DNA of 12,313 bases. It comes from Desulfuromonadales bacterium. GTDB lineage: Bacteria; Desulfobacterota; Desulfuromonadia; Desulfuromonadales; BM103. Made by a program: the position numbers and the translations under genes. Positions 1 through 7,529 of the stretch are shown piece by piece (position 1 is the stretch's first letter; each line of letters begins with the position of its first letter). The stretch is from positions 1-12,313 of the forward strand of contig DAOWJU010000116.1 of the NCBI GenBank assembly GCA_030640215.1. The letters are read 5' to 3'. The notes beneath the pieces are model-generated. The model saw nothing but the letters and a program-made list of their open reading frames with translations, was not told the origin of the DNA and searched no databases.

Positions 1-392
1 GCGAAATCTCGGCAGCTGGACTTAAACGCCTGCCTGCTGTTCTGGACAAATACAAGCCGACTCTGGTGATCCTTTGCCACGGTGGCAATGATTTTTTACG
101 CCGACTCGACAAAGCTGCCACTATCCGCAACCTCAAAGCAATGATCAAGTTGATCAGGGCACGCGGAGCTGATGTTGTTCTGGTTGCTGTACCGAAACTT
201 GGCTTTGGCCTGGCGATACCGAAATTCTATCGGCAGATTGCCGAAGAGTACACCATCCCCCTGCAAAGTGATATTCTTCTCGACCTGCTCGGTGACAACA
301 GCATGAAAAGCGACTCTATTCATCCCAACGCCACCGGTTACCGACTGATGGCCGAGGCGATTTACGACCTTATCAACAAGGCTCAGAAGTAG
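1..392 (+). CDS. GDSL/SGNH-family esterase or lipase, C-terminal part (5' end outside window)
   Basis: The reading frame is open from base 3, so the start lies upstream of the window; about 129 residues are visible. The fragment carries two hallmark SGNH hydrolase blocks: the HGGND motif (block III, with the oxyanion-hole Asn) and DSIHPN near the C-terminus (block V, Asp and His of the catalytic triad). The opening EISAAGLKRLP resembles the region before block III in TesA-like arylesterase/lysophospholipase proteins. The catalytic Ser (GDSL block I) and any signal peptide would lie upstream, so export cannot be judged. Family members hydrolyse ester or thioester bonds; the substrate here is unknown. 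The gene ends 8 bp before the YgiQ-like gene and is probably co-transcribed with it. The internal ATG at 66 is not a credible start, because it would remove conserved sequence just before block III. Confidence 0.85.
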   Translation, partial: EISAAGLKRLPAVLDKYKPTLVILCHGGNDFLRRLDKAATIRNLKAMIKLIRARGADVVLVAVPKLGFGLAIPKFYRQIAEEYTIPLQSDILLDLLGDNSMKSDSIHPNATGYRLMAEAIYDLINKAQK

Positions 393-400
393 GACAAGCC

Positions 401-2239
401 GTGGCCGAAACCAACCATCATAAATTTATCCCCTGCAGCCGGGCAGAAATGACCGAACGGGGCTGGGATGAACTCGATGTCCTCTTCGTCACCGGAGACG
501 CCTATATCGACCACCCGGCTTTCGGCACCGCACTGCTGGCTCGCCTGCTTGAAGACGAAGGCTTGCGAGTCGGCATCCTTGCCCAACCAGACTGGCGTGA
601 TCCCGAAACATTCAAAATCATGGGCCGCCCACGCCTGTTTGCCGCCATCTCTGCTGGCGCCATGGATTCGATGGTCAATCATTATACCGCCGCCAAAAAG
701 GTGCGCAACGATGATGCCTACACTCCGGGTGGAGAGTCCGGTGCTCGACCAAATCGCGCAGTCATTGCCTATACGGCGGCCGTCAAAGGCGCGTTCAAAG
801 GGCTGCCAACAGTGATCGGCGGCATCGAGGCAAGTTTGCGTCGACTCGCTCACTACGATTACTGGGACAATAAAGTGAGACGCTCAGTGCTGGTCGATAG
901 CAAGGCTGATCTGCTGCTCTTCGGTATGGCGGAATCCGCGCTCACAGCCTTAGCCAAACGGATGCTTGCGGGAGAATTGATCGAGACGATCACCGACCTG
1001 CGCGGCACAGCCTACATGGCCAAAAGTGATCCCATTGATGCAGTCAAGCTGCCCTCTTTCGAGGAAGTCAACGCAAGCACCGAGGCTTACAACCAGGCAT
1101 TCAAACTGGCCGCCAATGAAAAGAATCCCTTCAGTGGCAAAACGCTGCTACAGCCTCATGGCAGTCGCCTGGTTGTGGTCAACCCACCGGCCATGCCGCT
1201 CGATGAAGAACAACTTGACCACATCTACGCTTTGCCCTTCACCAAGCTGCCGCACCCATCTTACCGGGCAGCGATTCCGGCCTACGCGCAGATCAAGTTT
1301 TCCATCACCAGTCACCGTGGTTGCTGTGGCGGTTGTGCCTTCTGTGCCATCACTCATCACCAGGGCAAGACGATCCAGTCTCGATCCAGGCAATCCGTAC
1401 AGGATGAACTTGATCGTCTGAGCCGTCACCCGGACTTCCGCGGTACAGTGACCGATGTTGGTGGGCCAACCGCGAACATGTACGGCATGCGCTGTAGAAA
1501 CCCGCAGGCCCAGGCCGTTTGTCGGCGTGAAAGCTGCCTCTACCCACAAATCTGCAAACATCTCGACACCAGCGACAAACAGGGCGTGGCGCTGCTGCGC
1601 AAACTGCGCTCGCATCCGGCGGTCAAGCACCTCTTTGTCGCCTCTGGAATCCGCTTCGATCTGCTCAATCGACAACCGGATTACTTTGCCGATCTGATCA
1701 AGCATCACGTCGGCGGCCTGCTCAAAGTGGCTCCAGAATCGAGTAGTCCTAACGTCACCAAGGTCATGCGCAAACCGGGGCCACAGGTTTTTGAGCAGTT
1801 TCTGCAACGCTTCCGCGAGCAGAGCCAGAAGTTAGGGAAAAAGCAGGCGATCATTCCCTACTTCATCAGCTCACATCCCGGCTGCACTCTCAACGACATG
1901 ATCGATGTCGCCCTTTTTCTCAAAGAACATAACCTGCGGGTCGAGCAGGTACAGGAATTCACCCCGACGCCGGGCAGCCTGGCGACTTGTATCTACCATA
2001 CCGGTCGTGATCCGTTCAGTGGAGAAATCGTGCATGTTCCACTCAATGCCAATGAGCGTCGTCAGCAGAAAGCCTTGCTCCTCTGCCACCTTCCCGCAAG
2101 CCGTAAAGATGTGCTCGCGGCACTCAGGCAGTGTGGTCGGGAGGAATTAATTGACCGCCTTGTTAGCAACCAGAGTCAGGTTGCAGACAAAGCGGCCAGA
2201 CCCGGCTGGCAAAAAACCAGGCGCGCCAGGAAGAGATAA
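401..2239 (+). CDS. ygiQ: YgiQ-family (UPF0313) radical SAM protein
   Basis: A 612-residue protein starting at GTG, with AGGA six bases upstream and a gap of 8 bp to the esterase gene. The radical SAM signature CxxxCxxC is at Cys308, Cys312 and Cys315 (within HRGCCGGCAFC) and should bind a [4Fe-4S] cluster that cleaves S-adenosylmethionine. The order fits YgiQ: an N-terminal domain (to about 290, with VTGDAYIDHPAFG near the start), the radical SAM core (about 295-540), and a shorter DUF3362-like tail (ANERRQQKALL). After DVGGPTANMYG there is a second cysteine group (Cys365, 374, 379, 385), family-typical, which could hold another metal site; that is inference. E. coli YgiQ is longer at the C-terminus. 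The reaction catalysed by the family was not established to my knowledge. Cytoplasmic: no signal peptide or membrane segment is seen. Confidence 0.93.
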   Translation: MAETNHHKFIPCSRAEMTERGWDELDVLFVTGDAYIDHPAFGTALLARLLEDEGLRVGILAQPDWRDPETFKIMGRPRLFAAISAGAMDSMVNHYTAAKKVRNDDAYTPGGESGARPNRAVIAYTAAVKGAFKGLPTVIGGIEASLRRLAHYDYWDNKVRRSVLVDSKADLLLFGMAESALTALAKRMLAGELIETITDLRGTAYMAKSDPIDAVKLPSFEEVNASTEAYNQAFKLAANEKNPFSGKTLLQPHGSRLVVVNPPAMPLDEEQLDHIYALPFTKLPHPSYRAAIPAYAQIKFSITSHRGCCGGCAFCAITHHQGKTIQSRSRQSVQDELDRLSRHPDFRGTVTDVGGPTANMYGMRCRNPQAQAVCRRESCLYPQICKHLDTSDKQGVALLRKLRSHPAVKHLFVASGIRFDLLNRQPDYFADLIKHHVGGLLKVAPESSSPNVTKVMRKPGPQVFEQFLQRFREQSQKLGKKQAIIPYFISSHPGCTLNDMIDVALFLKEHNLRVEQVQEFTPTPGSLATCIYHTGRDPFSGEIVHVPLNANERRQQKALLLCHLPASRKDVLAALRQCGREELIDRLVSNQSQVADKAARPGWQKTRRARKR

Positions 2240-2309
2240 GCTGGTATTTCATGCTGATATCGTTATGATGGGCAACGTCATTAGTAACTATTCGACGCAA
2301 AAAAAGAAC

Positions 2310-2382
2310 GTCATTCCCAAGGGTGTAATCGGGAATCCAGACCTTAAAGCATGGATCCCCGATAGGATCATTCGGGGATGAC
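2310..2382. repeat. MITE-like palindromic interspersed repeat
   Basis: The stretch is built as two nested hairpins inside one larger imperfect palindrome. The left hairpin pairs ATTCCC (2313-2318) with GGGAAT (2331-2336). The right hairpin pairs ATCCCCGA (2355-2362) with TCGGGGAT (2372-2379), a perfect 8-bp match. The outer ends GTCATTCCC (2310-2318) and GGGGATGAC (2373-2381 region) are inverted copies with one mismatch, and the inner GGGAATCCA (2331-2339) matches TGGATCCCC (2352-2360) inverted with one mismatch. The pattern GTCATTCCC...GGGAATCCAG is a type seen as dispersed short repeats in many proteobacteria. A run of six T (2388-2393) follows, so the element may also end transcription of the YgiQ gene. 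No coding content. Confidence 0.7.
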
Positions 2383-2458
2383 AGATGTTTTTTGTTAATA
2401 GCTCAAATTATGCTGAGTAGTTACCATCATTCTTCACTGAATTCACAAGAGGTTCATT

Positions 2459-3115
2459 ATGGAAAGACTGCTTGATGAGGTTGAAGCGAGGGTTGTCGGC
2501 TGTCTGGTCGAAAAAGACCTGGCGACGCCTGAATACTATCCGCTGACCCTCAACGCCCTGACCAACGCCTGTAACCAGAAATCGAACCGCGAGCCAGTCA
2601 TGCTGCTGGAAAGCACCGACGTAGTGCGGGCGCTCGACAGTCTGCGTCAGAAGCAGATGGCACATCAGTCTGCGGAAGGCGTACGGGCAGCCAAGTATTG
2701 TCATAACCTGGAAGGAGTCTTGAATCTGGACCCGGAAGATCTGGCGATCCTTGCCGAACTGCTCTTGCGTGGACCGCAGACCGTCGGCGAACTGCGCAAC
2801 CGGGCCGAGCGCATGTACTCGGTGGGAGACTTGCACGACGTTGAAGAGTTGCTCCAGAACCTGGAGGAGCGAGAAGAACCGCTGGTGACACGCCTACCGC
2901 GCCAACCTGGGCGCAAAGAGCATCGTTTTGCCCACCTTTTGTCCGGCACTCCGGAGATTGAAGAGACCTCGGCCTTACCTGCTGAACCGGCCAGACTGCA
3001 GGTTGCAGCAGAGAATGATCGTATTGCCAAGTTGGAGGGCGATGTTGACTCGCTCCGCACTGAGATGGAAGAGCTGCGTAGCCAACTGCAAAGTTTTCAG
3101 GCCCAGTTTGAATAA
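2459..3115 (+). CDS. yceH: YceH/DUF480 family protein
   Basis: A 218-residue protein with ATG start and Shine-Dalgarno AAGAGG (2447-2452) six bases upstream. The N-terminus (EARVVGCLVEKDLATPEYYPLTLNAL segment) and the KSNREPV stretch are diagnostic of the YceH/DUF480 family, whose structures show two tandem winged-helix domains (here roughly residues 1-85 and 92-160). Residues from about 183 to the end have a heptad-like Leu/Ile pattern (IAKLEGDVDSLRTEMEELR) and should form a C-terminal coiled coil, typical of the family and probably used for self-association. Winged helices suggest DNA or protein binding, but the function is not known. It sits 12 bp before pabBC and is probably in one transcript with it. 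A possible -10 (TATGCT, 2409-2414) lies upstream without a good -35. Confidence 0.92.
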   Translation: MERLLDEVEARVVGCLVEKDLATPEYYPLTLNALTNACNQKSNREPVMLLESTDVVRALDSLRQKQMAHQSAEGVRAAKYCHNLEGVLNLDPEDLAILAELLLRGPQTVGELRNRAERMYSVGDLHDVEELLQNLEEREEPLVTRLPRQPGRKEHRFAHLLSGTPEIEETSALPAEPARLQVAAENDRIAKLEGDVDSLRTEMEELRSQLQSFQAQFE

Positions 3116-3127
3116 CGACTGACTCCA

Positions 3128-4858
3128 ATGCCATCACTCGCAGTTCTTTACGATTCTCAAACAAGACAGTGGTTACGCTTTTGCGATCCCGTCGAAGAGA
3201 TCGAAGTCCACAAACTGGATGAGGTTCTTGCCACTCTGCAGCAGCTTGAACAACGCGTAGAGCAGGAAAACCTTTTTGCCGCTGGCTATATCAGCTACGA
3301 GGCCGCATCCGCTTTTGATGAGGCCCTGCAAACTCATCCGCCAGCAGGCTTTCCCCTGTTACGTTTCGGACTTTTCAGCAAGGCAGAACCAATCGAGTTA
3401 CCAACTCCTGCTGAGCCACCAAACCTTCCGGATTGGCAACCGCAAGAGTCTGCTGACGGTTTTGCCAGTAAGATAGATGCGATTCGGGCTGCCATTGCTC
3501 GCGGTGAAACTTATCAGGTCAACCTGACTTTTCCACTCACCAGCAATTTCTCTCAAGATCCCTGGTCGTTCTTTTTGCAGTTGGTGCATGGCCAGCAAGC
3601 CTGCGGTGCCGGTTATCTGCAATGTGACCGATGGGCCATCTGTTCCGTTTCACCAGAACTGTTCTTCACCAGGAATGGTGATCGTCTGACAATGCGACCG
3701 ATGAAAGGGACGGCACCACGTGGCCGGACTCTTGAAGAAGACCGTCATCTGGCAGAAGAGTTGGAGAAGTCGGCCAAGAATCGCGCTGAGAACATTATGA
3801 TTCTCGATATGGTGCGCAACGACCTCGGCCGTCTGGCCTCTCCCGGAGAGGTGAAGACAGAAGAAATCTGCGCGCTGGAAAAATATCCCACGGTCTGGCA
3901 GTTAACCTCGACGGCCACCGCGCGCAGCAAAGCCTCTCTGGCGGAGATCTTTCAAGCGCTCTTTCCCTGTGCTTCGATCACCGGTGCCCCCAAGGTGCAG
4001 ACCATGCAGATCATCACCACCACCGAAGCAGACCCGCGAAATATTTACACCGGCACTTTTGGTTGGATCGCACCGAACCGACAGGCACATTTCAATGTCG
4101 CCATCCGCACTGCATTGGTTGATAGACAGCAGGGACGAGCCATCTATGGCGTTGGCGCCGGTATCACCTGGGATTCGAAGAGTGCCGAAGAGTATCAAGA
4201 GTGCCTCGACAAAGCAGCCGTACTCAAGCAACCGAGAAGAGACTTCGCCCTGATCGAAACCCTGCGCTGGACACCTGGCAAAGGCTATTTCCTGTTGCCG
4301 GAGCACCTGTCCCGGCTGCAGGCCTCAGCGGAGTACTTCGACTTTACCTGCGCTGTTGAACGAGTGATTGATTACCTGCACAGCCTGGCCAGAAGCTTTC
4401 CAAGCGAGCCGCAGCGAGTTCGGCTATTACTTCACAACGATGGCCGTTTGCAAGGAACGGCCGAGACAATTACTCCCACCGTCTCATCAGCATTGAAGCT
4501 CTGCCTGGCAAAGCAGCCCATCGATTCGAAGAACATTCTGCTCTACCATAAAACCACACAAAGGCAGCTCTATGATCACTGCCTTGCCGAAGCAAATGAC
4601 GTCGATGAAGTTGTGCTCTGGAACGAACGAGGAGAAGTCACTGAGTGTTGTACGGCAAATCTGGTGGTTGAAACAGCAGGAAAGTTACTAACTCCGCCGC
4701 TGGACGCCGGTCTTTTACCGGGAACCTATCGGCAATATCTGCTGCATCGCAACATTCTGACCGAGCAGGTGCTGACCCCGGATGATCTGCGCAATAGTTC
4801 GTGCATCTACTTGATCAATGCGCTGAGGAAGTGGCGGCGGGCGATATTTTACTCATAA
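3128..4858 (+). CDS. pabBC: Aminodeoxychorismate synthase component I fused to 4-amino-4-deoxychorismate lyase (PabB-PabC)
   Basis: A 576-residue bifunctional enzyme of p-aminobenzoate (folate) synthesis. Residues about 1-370 are the chorismate-binding PabB part, with SPELFF (175-180), PMKGTAPRG (191-199), ENIMILDMVRNDLG (221-234), ITGAPK (284-289) and YGVGAGITWDS (340-350). Lys193 in PMKGT marks PabB; anthranilate synthases have Ala there. PabB converts chorismate to 4-amino-4-deoxychorismate with ammonia from a PabA glutaminase, which is not in this window. Residues about 374-576 are a class IV PLP-dependent lyase (PabC), which releases pyruvate to give p-aminobenzoate; Lys475 in YHKTT is the expected PLP lysine, and NERGEVTE followed by TANLVVE is the usual later motif. 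The C-terminal end (INALRKWRRAIF) diverges from the commoner NS(L/V)RG-type ending. Cytoplasmic; second gene after yceH. Confidence 0.95.
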   Translation: MPSLAVLYDSQTRQWLRFCDPVEEIEVHKLDEVLATLQQLEQRVEQENLFAAGYISYEAASAFDEALQTHPPAGFPLLRFGLFSKAEPIELPTPAEPPNLPDWQPQESADGFASKIDAIRAAIARGETYQVNLTFPLTSNFSQDPWSFFLQLVHGQQACGAGYLQCDRWAICSVSPELFFTRNGDRLTMRPMKGTAPRGRTLEEDRHLAEELEKSAKNRAENIMILDMVRNDLGRLASPGEVKTEEICALEKYPTVWQLTSTATARSKASLAEIFQALFPCASITGAPKVQTMQIITTTEADPRNIYTGTFGWIAPNRQAHFNVAIRTALVDRQQGRAIYGVGAGITWDSKSAEEYQECLDKAAVLKQPRRDFALIETLRWTPGKGYFLLPEHLSRLQASAEYFDFTCAVERVIDYLHSLARSFPSEPQRVRLLLHNDGRLQGTAETITPTVSSALKLCLAKQPIDSKNILLYHKTTQRQLYDHCLAEANDVDEVVLWNERGEVTECCTANLVVETAGKLLTPPLDAGLLPGTYRQYLLHRNILTEQVLTPDDLRNSSCIYLINALRKWRRAIFYS

Positions 4859-4898
4859 ATTACGAGCAAGCCTTAAGACTCTTAGCTGTCAGAAATTA

Positions 4899-4928
4899 TT
4901 GACATAGACAGCAATTAATCTTTAGGCT
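4899..4928 (+). promoter_or_regulatory. Putative sigma-70 promoter for the HIT gene
   Basis: A perfect -35 box TTGACA (4899-4904) is followed after 18 bases by TAGGCT (4923-4928), a 3/6 match to the -10 consensus. The predicted start would give a leader of about 90 bases before the HIT gene. No clear terminator for pabBC precedes it, so read-through is possible. Confidence 0.45.
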
Positions 4929-5013
4929 AAATGGTAGAAAAGGTTATATTGACCATCGCCTGCTGCTTCCCATCAGGTGTCAGCCCGAATACAAAACTAA
5001 CCGATTAAGATAT

Positions 5014-5018
5014 GGAGG
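5014..5018 (+). promoter_or_regulatory. Shine-Dalgarno GGAGG that fixes the HIT gene start
   Basis: The SD overlaps an earlier in-frame ATG at 5012 and lies five bases before ATG 5024. A ribosome using this SD would start at 5024, so the upstream ATG is part of the binding site rather than the start. Confidence 0.75.
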
Positions 5019-5023
5019 AAGAG

Positions 5024-5470
5024 ATGTTTGAACTCCACCCACGCCTGGCACAAGACACATTGGTTGTCGGCGACTTTCCGCTCTGTCGCCTGCTCTTGAT
5101 GAACGACGCCAACTACCCCTGGTTTATTCTGGTACCGCGCCGTACCAAGATGAGGGAGATCTTTGAGCTTGAACAACGCGACCAGCAGCAACTCCTCAAG
5201 GAATCATCGCAGCTATCGCAAATCCTTAGCAAAATTTTTCAGGCCGACAAATTGAACATTGCCGCTCTGGGCAACATGGTCCCGCAGCTGCACATCCATC
5301 ATATCGTCCGCTACCAGACAGACCAGGCCTGGCCGAACCCTATTTGGGGACTGTTTCCTGCACAGTCTTATACAGAAAGAGCACGGCAGGAATGCTGTGC
5401 TGCACTTATCGAGCATCTGACCGACTTTACCCCTGACAACAGCTGTGCCGTCCCGCCGCGAGTCTGCTGA
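5024..5470 (+). CDS. HIT (histidine triad) family hydrolase
   Basis: A 148-residue protein starting at ATG 5024, chosen over ATG 5012 because GGAGG lies five bases before 5024 and because family members begin with MFELHPRL-like sequence. The active-site motif is QLHIHHI (residues 88-94). It follows the HIT pattern H-x-H-x-H-x-x with Gln88 at the first His position, and His90 and the catalytic His92 kept; this Gln is usual in the NMVPQLHxH subfamily. LMNDANYPWFILVPRR (25-40) and AWPNPIWG (102-109) are further subfamily markers. HIT proteins hydrolyse or transfer nucleotidyl groups from nucleotide phosphoramidates or dinucleotide polyphosphates; the physiological substrate of this subfamily is not settled. 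The gene is followed after six bases by a membrane-protein gene, probably in one transcript. Confidence 0.9.
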   Translation: MFELHPRLAQDTLVVGDFPLCRLLLMNDANYPWFILVPRRTKMREIFELEQRDQQQLLKESSQLSQILSKIFQADKLNIAALGNMVPQLHIHHIVRYQTDQAWPNPIWGLFPAQSYTERARQECCAALIEHLTDFTPDNSCAVPPRVC

Positions 5471-5476
5471 GCAACT

Positions 5477-6040
5477 ATGAACATCGCTGATCCGAAATAC
5501 CTTGAGCACCTGCGTGATCTGCCCTCCGGCTACCTGCTCGACCTACTGGCAGACAACGAAGAGATCGATGAAGAATCGATCTACTGGGTGCTACAGGAGC
5601 GCGGCCTGTCCCGCGAGGAAATTACTCAAAAGCTGCGGCGCAGGCGAAGTTCCAACTGGCCACGCACATACACAATTTGGACGGCTGCTCGCTGGATAAC
5701 ACTTTTCAACGCCCTGATTGTCTCCTACTTCAACATGACCGGTCTTTACCAGATTCTGTATAGCGATCACGCTTTCAGAGGACCACTGCTCTTCCTCTCG
5801 GTTGGCAGCATTCTATGTGGATTCTTCATCGGCTTCAAGCTGACGACCCACCTTTACCAGGGCGGAAAATCGCTCCTTTACTGCGGATTTCCAATCCCGG
5901 TCGGCTTTGTAGATCTGCAAACCGGGGAGGAAATTATTCCGAACAAAGCCCCCACGATTCTGCGCATGGCCTTAAACGCCCTGGTCGGTGTCAACCTGAC
6001 TCTCTTCCCACTTATCTTTATCTACATCATGATGGACTGA
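5477..6040 (+). CDS. Uncharacterised three-helix membrane protein
   Basis: A 187-residue protein that I do not recognise. Residues 1-65 are soluble and acidic at first (LADNEEIDEESIYWVLQERGLS), then strongly basic (KLRRRR at 52-57). Three hydrophobic segments follow at about 70-93, 103-123 and 165-186. The basic cluster before the first helix suggests a cytoplasmic N-terminus. The loop between helices 2 and 3 (about 124-164) contains GFPIPVGFVDLQTGEEIIP, which could be a conserved external or internal motif. The start lies six bases after the HIT stop and has no strong Shine-Dalgarno sequence, suggesting translational coupling. The N-terminal stretch resembles a small helical module that might bind a partner, but that is a guess. 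No enzyme motif is seen. Confidence 0.75.
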   Translation: MNIADPKYLEHLRDLPSGYLLDLLADNEEIDEESIYWVLQERGLSREEITQKLRRRRSSNWPRTYTIWTAARWITLFNALIVSYFNMTGLYQILYSDHAFRGPLLFLSVGSILCGFFIGFKLTTHLYQGGKSLLYCGFPIPVGFVDLQTGEEIIPNKAPTILRMALNALVGVNLTLFPLIFIYIMMD

Positions 6041-6142
6041 TCAATCTCCCTTGCAATCCTCTATAAGAAACGAACTGTGACCCTCCTGTGTGACAAATTA
6101 AGCCGCGAGTCTCAATAAACAACAGTTAATTAAGCCTAGTTA

Positions 6143-6171
6143 TTGTCAAAAGCCTTTTGTAATGATACATT
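6143..6171 (+). promoter_or_regulatory. Putative sigma-70 promoter for the binding-lipoprotein gene
   Basis: TTGTCA (6143-6148) and TACATT (6166-6171) are separated by 17 bases, matching the consensus at 5/6 and 4/6 positions. The box ends 25 bases before the start codon, leaving a short leader with GTGAGG as ribosome-binding site. Confidence 0.55.
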
Positions 6172-6196
6172 TTCAAAGTGCCTTTGTGAGGTCTAA

Positions 6197-7309
6197 ATGC
6201 ATCGTTTGATGATCACTATAGTTTTGATGAGCGGCTTCTTGCTGCCGTCAGGATGCAAAGAACCAGAACCGATACGGATCGGCTTTCTCGGCGAACTGAC
6301 GACTCGTGCTGCAGGACTCAGCACGAGTGGACGTGACGGCTTTCTGCTCGCCATAGAAGAGATCAATGCTCGTGGCGGCATCAACAATCGCAAAGTGGAA
6401 GCTCTTGTCCAGGATACACACATGCACAAAGCGACAGCCCTTAACGCTGTCCGCTCCCTGGTGGAGAGCAAGGTCTCAGCGATCATTGGACCGATGACCA
6501 GCCAGACCGCCGTCACCGTTGTTCCAGAAATCAACCGAGCCAGGATTCCGATGGTCAGCCCAACAGTCAGTACCAACAAGCTGAATGGTCTCGACGATTA
6601 CTTCTTCAGGGTCTATTACACCAACGCCCAGGCAGCGGCACTGCTTGCCGGGGCATTATCATCGCAAGAAGACATCAGCCAGATTGCAGCCATCTACGAC
6701 CTTGGCAATAGCGCTTACACCGAAGACTGGGTGCGTCATTTTCAGGAGGTTCTGGAGCAGAGCGGTGGCTCATTGGTTGCCAAAGTTCCCTTCGACCTTC
6801 GTTCAGACACCCTCTTCCTCGACCTGGCCACTGAAGTAATAGAGGCTAAGCCACAAGGCATTCTGATCCTGGCCAATGCTGTCGATACCGCCATGATCTG
6901 CCAGCAACTGGCTAAACTTGGTAACGGGCTGCCGCGCTATGCAACCGGCTGGTCTTATTCGGACGACTTGATTCAATTCGGCGGCAAAAGTGTGGAAGGG
7001 CTGCACATCATCCAAAGCGCCAACCTGCAAAATCCGTCACCAACGATGCAACGTTTCGTTGAAGCCTATCAGGAAAGATTTCGCTCTTCGCCAAATTTCC
7101 CGGCCCTGCACGCTTACGATGCAACCCGCATGATCCTGGCCGTTCTTGAAAAAACTACGGATCCACAGGCTATCCGTGAAGAGCTGTTGAAGGTTAAGAA
7201 CTTCAAAGGGCTACAGTCCGATTTGTCCCTTGATCGTTACGGCGATTTGAAGCACCCTCTCCTCCATCTTGCCCATATCACCAATGGTCAGTTTGTCATA
7301 ACTGAATAG
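6197..7309 (+). CDS. Branched-chain amino acid-type periplasmic substrate-binding lipoprotein
   Basis: A 370-residue protein with ATG start and GTGAGG (6186-6191) five bases upstream. The N-terminus is a short hydrophobic signal ending in LLPSGC, with Cys20 as the likely lipidated residue; Pro at position -3 is unusual for a lipobox. The mature part has the type I periplasmic-binding fold of the Leu/Ile/Val-binding (Peripla_BP_6) family: IRIGFLGELT at the first strand, GRDGFLLAIEEINARGGINNRKVE, VSAIIGPMTSQTAVTVVPEIN, then IPMVSPTVS and the later HAYDATRMIL helix. Such proteins usually deliver amino acids or other small molecules to an ABC transporter. No permease or ATPase gene is near, and the gene has its own promoter, so it may serve a distant transporter or act as a sensor subunit. 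The ligand cannot be read from the sequence. Confidence 0.88.
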   Translation: MHRLMITIVLMSGFLLPSGCKEPEPIRIGFLGELTTRAAGLSTSGRDGFLLAIEEINARGGINNRKVEALVQDTHMHKATALNAVRSLVESKVSAIIGPMTSQTAVTVVPEINRARIPMVSPTVSTNKLNGLDDYFFRVYYTNAQAAALLAGALSSQEDISQIAAIYDLGNSAYTEDWVRHFQEVLEQSGGSLVAKVPFDLRSDTLFLDLATEVIEAKPQGILILANAVDTAMICQQLAKLGNGLPRYATGWSYSDDLIQFGGKSVEGLHIIQSANLQNPSPTMQRFVEAYQERFRSSPNFPALHAYDATRMILAVLEKTTDPQAIREELLKVKNFKGLQSDLSLDRYGDLKHPLLHLAHITNGQFVITE

Positions 7310-7398
7310 CTTTGTAGTAACCCTGCCCTTTAACCGCGAGCACAATCATCATTCCCTCAACATATCTTCTTTCTGTGAGGCAACAACACCCCAAACGG

Positions 7399-7427
7399 TT
7401 GACACTACGCCAACGAGCAGGTAATAA
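7399..7427 (+). promoter_or_regulatory. Putative sigma-70 promoter for hisI-hisG
   Basis: A perfect -35 TTGACA (7399-7404) lies 17 bases before TAATAA (7422-7427), a partial -10 match. Transcription from here would give a leader of roughly 95 bases containing the long hairpin at 7448-7511. Confidence 0.5.
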
Positions 7428-7447
7428 ATGGCTTAAATTTACCTAGC

Positions 7448-7511
7448 AGCCTATCGGACTATCGAAGACTGGCTGCAAATTTTCGCTTCAGCCCTGATTG
7501 TCCGACAGGCT
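7448..7511 (+). repeat. Long imperfect palindrome in the hisI leader
   Basis: The left arm AGCCTATCGGAC (7448-7459) is the reverse complement of GTCCGACAGGCT (7500-7511) with one mismatch. Inside it ATC (7461-7463) pairs with GAT (7496-7498) and GGCTG (7471-7475) with CAGCC (7489-7493), leaving a 13-base loop. A competing helix is possible, because CAGCC at 7447-7451 could also pair with GGCTG 7471-7475. The structure ends five bases before the ribosome-binding site GAGG (7517-7520) of hisI. It may be a leader regulatory hairpin or a copy of a REP-like dispersed repeat; the sequence alone does not decide. No leader peptide rich in His codons and no T-box motif is seen. Confidence 0.65.
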
Positions 7512-7529
7512 ACGACGAGGAATAATATT

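Noticed and set aside
1148..1807. 219-codon open frame on the minus strand inside ygiQ
   Set aside because: It lies fully within a well-supported radical SAM gene, and its translation shows no family pattern and no ribosome-binding site.
2598..3164. 188-codon minus-strand open frame over yceH
   Set aside because: Opposite a clear YceH gene, with low-complexity Arg/Ser/Pro-rich translation typical of a shadow frame.
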